Source: Lachnospiraceae bacterium
GTDB taxonomy: Bacteria; Bacillota; Clostridia; Lachnospirales; Lachnospiraceae
Direction of reading: 5' to 3'
Assembly (NCBI GenBank): GCA_024682835.1
Contig: JAIKYU010000115.1
Location: forward strand, 1 to 51,071
DNA length: 51,071 nucleotides
Shown: positions 16,560 to 24,510 of the stretch, piece by piece
How positions within the stretch are numbered: the first letter of the stretch is position 1
Layout of the letters: each line of letters starts with the position of its first letter
Translations under genes and position numbers: made by a program
Notes under the pieces: generated by a model
What the model was told of the DNA's origin: nothing
Databases searched by the model: none
What the model saw: the letters and a program-made list of their open reading frames with translations, nothing else

Positions 16560-19520
16560 ATGAGAATACCGGAGAGCTATGAGGTCATTGAGGAGCGGCG
16601 CATCGGAGATCTTGCTTCCGACAGCGTCCTTTTGAGGCATAAAAAGACGGGGGCCAGGGTTGCTGTTCTGTCCAATGATGACAGCAACAAGGTGTTTTAC
16701 ATCGGTTTCCGCACACCGCCGGCCGATTCCACGGGCGTGGCACATATTATCGAACACACGGTACTCTGCGGTTCCAGGGCGTTTCCGGTCAAGGATCCCT
16801 TCATTGAGCTGGCAAAGGGATCCCTGAACACCTTTTTGAACGCGATGACCTATCCGGATAAGACGATCTACCCTGTGGCCAGCTGCAACGAAACGGATTT
16901 CCGCAATCTGATGCATGTGTATCTCGACGCGGTGTTCTATCCGAATATCTACAAGGATCCCCGGATTTTCAAACAGGAGGGATGGCATTATGAGATGGAA
17001 TCCGCTGACGCGGAGCTTACCATCAACGGAGTCGTCTACAACGAGATGAAGGGCGCCTATTCCTCCCCGGACGAGGTGTTACAGCGGCAGATTCTCAATT
17101 CTCTCTATCCGGACACAACCTACGCGATCGAATCCGGCGGCGATCCCGACTGTATTCCTGATCTGACAAGGGAGGCCTATCTGGATTTTCACAGAAAGTA
17201 TTATCATCCGTCCAACAGCTACATCTATCTGTACGGTGACATGGATGTTTTTGATCACCTGACCTTTATAGATGAGAGCTATCTCTCCGGTTTTGATGCG
17301 CTTGAGGTTCCTTCCGGCATTTCTCTGCAGAAGGCCTTCGACAGCCCCAAAGAAAAGGAATTCTTCTATCCGGTGATGCCGGAGGAGGATGAGCGCGAAA
17401 AGACCTTTCTCACCTGGAACTGTTCGGTGGGGACGAGTCTGGATCCCAAGCTGACCATTGCGTTCGGCGCACTGGACTACGCTCTGTGCTCTTCTTCGGG
17501 TGCGGTCATCAAGCGCGCGCTGATCGATGCCGGCATCGGGCAGGAGGTCTACTCAACCTGGGAGAGCGGGATCAGGCAGCCTTATTTTTCAGTCACGGCC
17601 AAAAATGCGGATCCGGAGCAGAAGGAGGAATTCTGCTCGATCATCCGGCGTGTGCTGAAGGAACAGATTGAGAAGGGATATGACAAAAAAGCGCTGCTTG
17701 CCGCGATCAACAACGACGAGTTCAAGTATCGCGAGGCGGATTACGGACGTTTCCCGAAGGGACTGCTCTACGGACTCCAGATGCTTGACAGCTGGCTGTA
17801 TGATGACAGCAAGCCGTGGATCCATATCGAGTCCGGATCGATTTATAAGGAATTGAAAAAGGAAGTGGACAGCGGGTATTTCGAGGAGCTTACCAGGCAG
17901 TACCTGCTGGACAACCCGCACTGCACGGTGCTGACCCTCCGTCCGAAAAAAGGCCTCACGGAGGAAAAGGATGCCGCGCTGAAGGAAAAGCTTGCCGCAT
18001 ATAGAGATTCCCTTTCCGAAAAGGAGCGTCAGCAGATCGTCGATGATACGAAGGCACTCACGGCCTGGCAGGATGAGCCCGATTCACCGGAGGATCTCGC
18101 AAAGATTCCCATGCTCAGACGTGAGGATTTAAAGCGCGAGGCCGAGCCGCTGATCAATGCGCTGTCGGAGACGGATGGAATCTCTGTCCTTCGCCATGAT
18201 GTGTTTACCAACGGCATTGTGTATCTGGATTTCGCGTTTGATATGGAAGGGCTTCCGGAGGAGCTGTGGCCCTATGCCGCCGCACTCCGTTTCCTGCTGC
18301 TGATGATGGATACGGCACATTACACCTACGGGGATCTGGCCAATGAGATCAACATCCGGACAGGCGGGATGGGAACCATGCCGAATCTCTACCCGGAGAC
18401 GGGAAGCGATCGCTTCAAAACGCTCTTTGAGGTCAGTGTCAAGGTGCTCACGGAGCACGTGCACGACGCGTTCGAACTGGTGAACGAGGTGCTGATGACG
18501 ACCGCGTTTGACAACCCGGCGCGTCTGAAGGAAATTCTGGAGGAAACGAGGACGCGGGCACAGTCGATGCTTGCGTCGGGCGGCAATCAGACGGCGGCGA
18601 TGAGAGCGCTGGCGGGCGTCTCCGGGGCATCGGCCCGGACGGAGCGGATTTCCGGTGTGAGCGGGCTGCGTCTGGTGGAGCATCTCTGCGAGGAGGTGCG
18701 GGACGAAAAGCGGGCGAAGGAGCTGGCAAGGCTGTTCGGAAATCTGTCGGTCTTTCTCTTCAGAAAGGAAAAGCTTCTTCTGGATGTCACCGCGACAAAG
18801 GGAGAAGCGGAAGAGGAAATTGCTAAGGAGCTGCGTGGATTCGCCGGATCGCTTCATACCGGATCGACAAAAGAGGCGATCGCGGACGCAAAGAAGCTGA
18901 TCGAGGGATATGAGAATGTTTGCGGGCCGGATCCCGTCGAACAGGAGGCTTTCACAACCTCCGGCCAGGTGCAGTATGTCGCTCTTGCCGGCAATTACCG
19001 AAGGCATGGCTTTGAATACACCGGAGCGATGCGTGTGCTCAAGGTGATGATGGGATACGATTACCTTTGGCAGAATATCCGTGTCAAGGGCGGCGCGTAC
19101 GGTTGCTCCAATATGTACCGCCGAAACGGGGAGGCATTTTTTGTCACCTACAGGGATCCGCATCTGGAGAGAAGCCTTTCCGTCTTTCGGGAGGCGGCTG
19201 CCTATATTCGCGGGTTTGAGGCGGATGAACGGACGATGACACAGTTTATCATCGGCGCGATGAGCGAACTGGATATACCGAAGACGCCGGGTGCCAGGGG
19301 CGTGCATTCGATGTATGCCTGGCTGACAAAGATCACACAGGAGATGATCCAGCGGGATCGCAACGAGCTGCTTGATGCAACCATGGAGGATATCCGGGCA
19401 CTTGCGGATCTACTCGATGCGTTCGTCAGCGACAACCGGATCTGCGTGGTCGGGGGAGCGGAAAAAATCAAACAGCACGGCGGGCTCTTTTCCCGGATCG
19501 AGCCGCTCTCGGGAACGTGA
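16560..19520 (+). CDS. M16C-family zinc metallopeptidase (presequence-protease/Cym1 type)
   Basis: A large 986-residue cytosolic peptidase of the M16C group (PreP/Cym1, insulinase superfamily) that degrades peptides inside a closed two-half chamber. The inverted zinc motif HIIEH lies at 62-66 (zinc ligands His62 and His66, catalytic Glu65). The third ligand is probably in the downstream VYNEMKGAYSSPDEV motif, Glu162 by alignment with the family. The C-terminal half holds the partner domain, with the substrate-tail-binding segment VKGGAYGCSNMYRR. The ATG at 16560 is preferred over a TTG two codons earlier because GAGGAG lies 7 bases before it. No signal peptide is seen. It sits in the same run as the DUF4349 lipoprotein and era. 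Confidence 0.93.
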   Translation: MRIPESYEVIEERRIGDLASDSVLLRHKKTGARVAVLSNDDSNKVFYIGFRTPPADSTGVAHIIEHTVLCGSRAFPVKDPFIELAKGSLNTFLNAMTYPDKTIYPVASCNETDFRNLMHVYLDAVFYPNIYKDPRIFKQEGWHYEMESADAELTINGVVYNEMKGAYSSPDEVLQRQILNSLYPDTTYAIESGGDPDCIPDLTREAYLDFHRKYYHPSNSYIYLYGDMDVFDHLTFIDESYLSGFDALEVPSGISLQKAFDSPKEKEFFYPVMPEEDEREKTFLTWNCSVGTSLDPKLTIAFGALDYALCSSSGAVIKRALIDAGIGQEVYSTWESGIRQPYFSVTAKNADPEQKEEFCSIIRRVLKEQIEKGYDKKALLAAINNDEFKYREADYGRFPKGLLYGLQMLDSWLYDDSKPWIHIESGSIYKELKKEVDSGYFEELTRQYLLDNPHCTVLTLRPKKGLTEEKDAALKEKLAAYRDSLSEKERQQIVDDTKALTAWQDEPDSPEDLAKIPMLRREDLKREAEPLINALSETDGISVLRHDVFTNGIVYLDFAFDMEGLPEELWPYAAALRFLLLMMDTAHYTYGDLANEINIRTGGMGTMPNLYPETGSDRFKTLFEVSVKVLTEHVHDAFELVNEVLMTTAFDNPARLKEILEETRTRAQSMLASGGNQTAAMRALAGVSGASARTERISGVSGLRLVEHLCEEVRDEKRAKELARLFGNLSVFLFRKEKLLLDVTATKGEAEEEIAKELRGFAGSLHTGSTKEAIADAKKLIEGYENVCGPDPVEQEAFTTSGQVQYVALAGNYRRHGFEYTGAMRVLKVMMGYDYLWQNIRVKGGAYGCSNMYRRNGEAFFVTYRDPHLERSLSVFREAAAYIRGFEADERTMTQFIIGAMSELDIPKTPGARGVHSMYAWLTKITQEMIQRDRNELLDATMEDIRALADLLDAFVSDNRICVVGGAEKIKQHGGLFSRIEPLSGT

Positions 19521-19591
19521 GCGAGCCTCTTCCGGTTCGGCCGAAAACGGATTGAGGAAGTGAACAACAGATGTGACAGGGGGATGACAGC

Positions 19592-20761
19592 GTGACGGAA
19601 ATCAGTCAGAACAGAAGAAGAAAAGGCCTGCGCATGGCGGCGGTGATGATGGCCGTGATGCTCACTGCGGCCGGCTGCGGCTCATCACACGGAGATTCCG
19701 GCTCGATGAAGTATGCCGCGAGTGAAGCCATGGCGCCGGAGGCGGCCGGGGCAGCCAACGACTACATGGATTACGATACATCGGCGCTCTATGAGACCGA
19801 TGTCGCGGAAGAGACCATGGAGATGAATTCCGAAAACGGGACGACACAGGCGGAAACGCCGAAGGACAACTCCCGGAAGCTCATCACCACGATGCATATC
19901 TCGGCGGAGACCGACGATATGGATGCATTGCTCAATCACGTGGAGGCAAAAGTCGCTGCGCTCGGCGGATATATTGAAGCCAGCGATGTGACCAACGGCA
20001 GCCTGCGGAATTACGGTGATAAAACGCAAAGATACCGTAGTGCGAGCCTGACGATCCGGATTCCCGCCCAGAATCTTTCTGATTTTGTCAGCGATGTGCA
20101 GGAGCGCACCAATATCACAAGCCAGTCAAAGAACATTGAGGATGTGACGCTTTCCTACGCGGATCTGGAGTCTCATAAGCGGATGCTGAAGACGGAGGAG
20201 AACCGTCTGCTGCAGTTTATGGAGCAGGCGGAGACCGTCGAGGACATGCTCACGGTGGAGGAGCGGCTGACGAACGTCCAGTACCAGATCGACAGCATGG
20301 AGTCCCAGCTGCGCACCTATGACAATAAAGTCAACTACAGCACGATCTACCTGGGCATTGAGGAGGTGGTCGAGTATACGGTCGTCGAGGAGAAGGAAAA
20401 GACGGTCTGGGAGGAGATCTCTGAGGGCTTCGGCGAGAGTTTGCTCTCAGTCGGACACGGACTGCGTGTCTTCTTCGTGTGGCTGGTGACGCACATTCCG
20501 CAGCTGGTGATCTGGGCGATCGTGATCTTTCTGGTTGTGAAGGTGATCGGTCTCATCCGCCGCAGACACCTGAAAAAACTCGCGGAAATGAGTGCCGACG
20601 GCACGGGACGCCCGTTGACCCCCAGGGAGCAGCGCAAGCTTGAGAAAATGGCGAAAAAGAAAGCCAGGAAAAACGGCAGTGATTTCCAGGCGCCCGGCGG
20701 CAACGGACAGCCGATGACGCCGCCCGGACAGCCGATGACGCCGCCCGAACAGCAGAACTGA
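19592..20761 (+). CDS. DUF4349 lipoprotein with C-terminal membrane helix
   Basis: The 389-residue protein starts at a GTG with an AGGGGG site 8 bases upstream. It has a lipoprotein signal (basic MTEISQNRRRKGLRM, hydrophobic core, lipobox TAAGC with the Cys near residue 29). An extracytoplasmic DUF4349 domain (about residues 90-260) follows, with the family pattern TMHISAETDDMDALLNHVEAK ... GGYIEASDV, and a helical coiled coil (about 185-245). One membrane helix (about 292-325) precedes a basic cytosolic tail ending in a twice-repeated GQPMTPP. Both a lipid anchor and a transmembrane helix are thus predicted. DUF4349 has no firmly assigned function. Confidence 0.85.
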   Translation: MTEISQNRRRKGLRMAAVMMAVMLTAAGCGSSHGDSGSMKYAASEAMAPEAAGAANDYMDYDTSALYETDVAEETMEMNSENGTTQAETPKDNSRKLITTMHISAETDDMDALLNHVEAKVAALGGYIEASDVTNGSLRNYGDKTQRYRSASLTIRIPAQNLSDFVSDVQERTNITSQSKNIEDVTLSYADLESHKRMLKTEENRLLQFMEQAETVEDMLTVEERLTNVQYQIDSMESQLRTYDNKVNYSTIYLGIEEVVEYTVVEEKEKTVWEEISEGFGESLLSVGHGLRVFFVWLVTHIPQLVIWAIVIFLVVKVIGLIRRRHLKKLAEMSADGTGRPLTPREQRKLEKMAKKKARKNGSDFQAPGGNGQPMTPPGQPMTPPEQQN

Positions 20762-20764
20762 ACG

Positions 20765-21712
20765 ATGGAAGCGGTACGGGACGCCTTTCGAACGGGCTTT
20801 ATCGCCCTGATCGGCAGACCCAATGTCGGAAAATCGACGCTCATGAACCGGCTGATCGGGATGAAGGTCGCCATCACATCCGAGAAACCGCAGACGACAC
20901 GCGGACGGATCCGGACGGTGGTCACCTTTCCGGATTCCCAGATGATCTTCATGGACACCCCCGGGATCCATGAGGCGAAAAACAGGCTTGGCGAGCGTAT
21001 GATGCGCGTGACGGGCGAGGTGAAGAAGGACGCGGACGTCATTCTTTGGCTTCTGGAGATAAACGGGCAGATCGGTGAAGCCGAGCGTCAGATCGGGGAG
21101 GAGCTGTCGCGCGCGCGGCAGCCGGTGATCATCGCCCTGAACAAGGCGGACGGTCTGTCTGAAGAACAGATTAGCGCCCGCACACAGGCAGTGGAGAAGG
21201 AGTTCCCATTCGCGGCGGCATTCGCGGTTTCGGCACTGAAAGGGGAGCGTATCGAAGCACTCCGGGCGGCCATTAAAGACCGGCTGCCATACGGCGAACC
21301 GCTCTACGACGAGGACGAGCTGACCGACATGCCGGAGCGGGAGATCGTGGCCGAAATCGTTCGGGAAAAGGCGCTGCGTCTGTTGAATGATGAGGTTCCC
21401 CACGGCATTGCGGTGGTGACGGAGACCATGCGCTACCGGACGAAACAGGCACCCCCCGGATCTGAGGGCGCATCGCCACAGAAAATCTGTGATATTCATG
21501 CGGTTCTGATCTGTGAAAAGGAATCCCACAAGGGTATCGTGATCGGGAAGAACGGCCGGATGCTTCAGAAAATCGGCCGTGCGGCCCGTGTGGATATGGA
21601 AAAGCTGCTGGACTGCCATGTCAACCTGCAACTCTTTGTCAAGGTGCGGAAGGACTGGCGGGATGATGTGCGGCAGCTGAAGAATTTCGGTTTATGGACG
21701 ACGGAAGGATAA
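20765..21712 (+). CDS. era: GTPase Era, ribosome assembly factor
   Basis: Era binds the 3' end of 16S rRNA and takes part in 30S maturation. The 315-residue protein has the GTPase motifs G1 GRPNVGKS (17-24), the switch region SEKPQTTRGR, G3 DTPG (from Asp64) and G4 NKAD (126-129). A C-terminal KH domain (about 215-300) contains the GxxG-type loop VIGKNGRMLQKIG. A small insertion (KQAPPGSEGASP) precedes the KH domain. No good ribosome binding site is visible before the ATG three bases after the upstream stop, so translation is probably coupled. recO overlaps its end by 19 bases. Confidence 0.96.
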   Translation: MEAVRDAFRTGFIALIGRPNVGKSTLMNRLIGMKVAITSEKPQTTRGRIRTVVTFPDSQMIFMDTPGIHEAKNRLGERMMRVTGEVKKDADVILWLLEINGQIGEAERQIGEELSRARQPVIIALNKADGLSEEQISARTQAVEKEFPFAAAFAVSALKGERIEALRAAIKDRLPYGEPLYDEDELTDMPEREIVAEIVREKALRLLNDEVPHGIAVVTETMRYRTKQAPPGSEGASPQKICDIHAVLICEKESHKGIVIGKNGRMLQKIGRAARVDMEKLLDCHVNLQLFVKVRKDWRDDVRQLKNFGLWTTEG

Positions 21713-22332
21713 CCCTCCGCGGCATGGTGCTGTCGGAGCGCCCGGTGGGGGAATATGATAAGCTGGTGACGCTTCTGACGCTGGAGAGGGGCAAGGTGCG
21801 TGCCTTTGCCCGCGGAGCCAAACGTCCGAGAAACCGGCTGGCGGCTGCCATGCAGCCGTTTCATTTCGGCAATTTCCGCGTTTTTGAGGGGAGGAATTCC
21901 ATCACCGTCGAGGACGCGGAGATTCTGCATTATTTCGAGGGAGTCCGTGACAACCTGGACAATTCTCTGACAGGGATGCTGTTTCTGGAACTGGCGGACT
22001 ATTACGCGCAGGAAAACGACGTCAACCGGGAGCTGCTGGCTCTCCTGTACCAGTCGCTGCGCGCGCTGGAGAACGGAAAACCGGACAGACAGCTCGTGCA
22101 GGTCGTATTTGAGATCCGGTCGCTGGTGATCGACGGGCAGTTTCCGGGGCTTCCGGAGGGGGAATGGCAGGAATCCACCTGTTATGCCGTGCGGTATATC
22201 GTCGAAACACCCATTGAAAAGCTCTATACCTTCACGGTAAGCGCCGGGGTGCTCTCGGAGCTTGCGCGGATCGCCGCTCTTTACAGACGGCAGTTCATTG
22301 ACCGGGATTTGAACAGTCTGGCTTTTTTATAG
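21694..22332 (+). CDS. recO: DNA repair protein RecO, short form
   Basis: RecO helps load RecA at gaps by annealing and SSB displacement. The 212-residue protein has the N-terminal OB-fold (ITLRGMVLSERPVGEYDKLVTLLT, then RGAKRPRNRLAAAMQPF), followed by a helical domain (FEGVRDNLDNSLTGMLFLELADYY). Typical RecO is about 240-260 residues and many have a four-Cys zinc site near residues 150-175; here only one Cys is present and the C terminus is short, so the zinc site is absent. The overlap with era and the conserved gene pair support the call. Confidence 0.9.
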   Translation: MDDGRITLRGMVLSERPVGEYDKLVTLLTLERGKVRAFARGAKRPRNRLAAAMQPFHFGNFRVFEGRNSITVEDAEILHYFEGVRDNLDNSLTGMLFLELADYYAQENDVNRELLALLYQSLRALENGKPDRQLVQVVFEIRSLVIDGQFPGLPEGEWQESTCYAVRYIVETPIEKLYTFTVSAGVLSELARIAALYRRQFIDRDLNSLAFL

Positions 22333-22357
22333 ATGGCGCCCGGGTTTTTCACGGTAC

Positions 22358-22386
22358 TTGCATGTGACGGACAGCTTTGATACAAT
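22358..22386 (+). promoter_or_regulatory. Candidate promoter for the small lipoprotein gene
   Basis: TTGCAT (22358-22363) and TACAAT (22381-22386) are 17 bases apart. The -35 is weak and the -10 good. The -10 overlaps the inverted repeat at 22378-22400. Confidence 0.4.
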
Positions 22387-22406
22387 AATTGGTTGTATCA
22401 TTTTTT
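22378..22406 (+). promoter_or_regulatory. Inverted repeat with trailing T tract (operator or weak terminator)
   Basis: TGATACAA and TTGTATCA are perfect inverted copies 7 bases apart, followed directly by TTTTTT. As RNA this is an AT-rich hairpin with a U tract, which could end the era-recO transcript. As DNA it is a dyad over a candidate -10. The sequence cannot separate the two. Confidence 0.4.
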
Positions 22407-22434
22407 CGAAGATGATCGGAGATACAGAGGAAGC

Positions 22435-23043
22435 ATGTCAGAGAAGAAGACGGCGCGAGCCCTGATGTGCCTGATTTCCATACTGCTGCTTGCAGGCTGC
22501 GGCAAAAAGGAATGGACAGGTGAGGATGTCGGGGTGACAACGCTTGGAATAGACCGGGACGGACGGGTACTGGAAATTGTTGTGGAGGATTTCGGCGAAT
22601 CCTATTACGATTGTCAGGAGCTTCGCGGAACGATCGAATCGGAAATCGCGGATTACGTGTCGGAAGCGGGCAGCCCGGAGGATGAACCGCCTGTTGTTCT
22701 GAATGATGTCAGTGAGAGTGATAACCGTGTGCGCACCAGTATCCTGTATCAGACGCCGGAGGACTACGGGGCGTTTACACAGGAGACGCTCTATTACGGC
22801 ACATTGAGACAGGCAGGCCTTCGGGGATTTGAGATGCCCTCCGTTCTCACGGACGCTGAGGGTGCGTCCTACACGATCCGGGACGAGGACGCAAACCGGC
22901 ACGTGATTTTTACGGACGGACACGATCATATCGTTACACCCTATAAGATCATTGCCTGCACGAAAGGTGTGATTCTGGTATCGGAAACGGAAGCGGATTT
23001 CTCCGGGACGGAGAAGAGAGCCGCTTTGTTATTGGCAAAATAA
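22435..23043 (+). CDS. Small lipoprotein of unknown function
   Basis: The start is placed at the ATG at 22435 (MSEKKTARA) with GAGGA upstream; the ATG at 22393 lies inside the promoter dyad. The 202-residue product has a lipoprotein signal ending in LLLAGC, then [22 protein letters not shown]. The mature part ([27 protein letters not shown] onward) is acidic and soluble. I recognise no named domain, but the pattern resembles clostridial lipoproteins often found near glyS. glyS begins 14 bases downstream with its own strong ribosome binding site, so the two may be co-transcribed. Confidence 0.75.
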   Translation: MSEKKTARALMCLISILLLAGCGKKEWTGEDVGVTTLGIDRDGRVLEIVVEDFGESYYDCQELRGTIESEIADYVSEAGSPEDEPPVVLNDVSESDNRVRTSILYQTPEDYGAFTQETLYYGTLRQAGLRGFEMPSVLTDAEGASYTIRDEDANRHVIFTDGHDHIVTPYKIIACTKGVILVSETEADFSGTEKRAALLLAK

Positions 23044-23057
23044 AGAGGAGGCAGGTT

Positions 23058-24464
23058 ATGCGCGCGGAAGAAAAGACAATGGACAAAATCATCGCACTCT
23101 GCAAAGGGCGCGGGTTTATTTTTCCCGGATCGGAGATCTACGGCGGACTGGCCAACACCTGGGATTACGGCAATCTTGGCGTGGAACTGAAAAACAACGT
23201 CAAGCGTGCCTGGTGGCAGAAATTCGTGCAGGAATCCCCCTATAATGTAGGTGTGGACTGTGCGATCCTGATGAACCCCAAAACCTGGGAAGCCAGCGGA
23301 CACCTCGGCGGTTTTTCGGATCCGCTGATGGACTGCAGGGAGTGTCATGAGCGCTTCCGCGCGGATCAGCTGATTGAGGGCTTTGCCCATGAAAACGGAA
23401 TCACGCTGGAATCGAGTGTCGACGGCTGGACGCAGGAGCAGATGAAGCAGTTCATCGACGATCGCAAGGTTCCCTGCCCGTCCTGCGGCAAGCACAACTT
23501 CACGGATATCCGACAGTTCAATCTGATGTTCAAGACCTCTCAGGGTGTCACGGAGGATGCGAAGAATACCGTGTATCTGCGTCCCGAGACGGCGCAGGGA
23601 ATCTTCGTCAATTTCAAAAATGTGCAGCGCACAAGCCGCAAAAAGCTGCCCTTCGGCATTGCACAGGTCGGCAAATCCTTCCGAAACGAGATCACGCCGG
23701 GCAATTTCACCTTCCGCACACGCGAATTTGAACAGATGGAGCTGGAGTTCTTCTGCAAGCCGGGGACGGATCTGGAATGGTTTTCGTACTGGCGCGGCTT
23801 CTGCCGGGATTTCCTGCTCTCGCTCGGCTTAAAGGAGGAGGATCTGCGGCTCAGGGATCACGATCCGGCAGAGCTGGCGTTCTATTCCAAGGGCACCACG
23901 GATATCGAATACCGCTTCCCGTTTGACTGGGGAGAGCTCTGGGGCATTGCCGACCGGACGGACTACGACCTCACGCAGCACCAGAACACATCCGGAGAGG
24001 ATCTGACCTACTTTGACGATGAGACAAGCGAGCGGTACATCCCCTATGTCATCGAGCCCTCACTGGGTGCCGACCGCGTGGTGCTGGCCTTCCTTTGCGC
24101 AGCCTACGATGAGGAGAATATCGGCACGGAGGAAAAACCGGATATGCGGACGGTGCTGCATTTCCATCCGGCACTCGCACCGGTGAAGATCGCGGTGCTG
24201 CCACTGTCGAAAAAGCTCAACGAGCAGGCGATGGAGGTATACAGCCGTCTGGCGAAAAAGTGGAACTGCGAATATGATGACCGCGGGAACATCGGCAAAC
24301 GCTACCGCAGGCAGGATGAGATCGGCACGCCCTTCTGCGTGACTCTGGATTTTGATACCGAGAACGATCATCAGGTAACGGTGCGCTTCCGCGATTCCAT
24401 GGAGCAGGAGCGTGTGTCGATCGACACCCTGGAGCAGTATTTCAGTGACAAGTTTGATTTCTGA
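23058..24464 (+). CDS. glyS: Glycyl-tRNA synthetase, single-chain type
   Basis: Class II synthetase that charges tRNA-Gly; this is the homodimeric form, not the two-subunit GlyQ/GlyS form. The 468-residue protein shows [24 protein letters not shown] at the N terminus and a zinc-type CRECHERF / CPSCGKHNF pair (residues about 94 and 143). Class II motif 2 is around [25 protein letters not shown] and motif 3 around [14 protein letters not shown]. The C-terminal anticodon-binding domain begins at about residue 375 ([15 protein letters not shown]). An AGAGGAGG site precedes the ATG. There is no T-box leader in the 14 bases upstream. alaS follows after 46 bases. Confidence 0.96.
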   Translation: MRAEEKTMDKIIALCKGRGFIFPGSEIYGGLANTWDYGNLGVELKNNVKRAWWQKFVQESPYNVGVDCAILMNPKTWEASGHLGGFSDPLMDCRECHERFRADQLIEGFAHENGITLESSVDGWTQEQMKQFIDDRKVPCPSCGKHNFTDIRQFNLMFKTSQGVTEDAKNTVYLRPETAQGIFVNFKNVQRTSRKKLPFGIAQVGKSFRNEITPGNFTFRTREFEQMELEFFCKPGTDLEWFSYWRGFCRDFLLSLGLKEEDLRLRDHDPAELAFYSKGTTDIEYRFPFDWGELWGIADRTDYDLTQHQNTSGEDLTYFDDETSERYIPYVIEPSLGADRVVLAFLCAAYDEENIGTEEKPDMRTVLHFHPALAPVKIAVLPLSKKLNEQAMEVYSRLAKKWNCEYDDRGNIGKRYRRQDEIGTPFCVTLDFDTENDHQVTVRFRDSMEQERVSIDTLEQYFSDKFDF

Positions 24465-24510
24465 TTCATAGTGCGGCAATGCCTGTGTCATTTTTTAGAG
24501 GAGAGGATCG

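Noticed and set aside
23000..24510. T-box riboswitch for glyS or alaS
   Set aside because: The gaps before the two genes are 14 and 46 bases, and no T-box sequence or specifier stem is visible.
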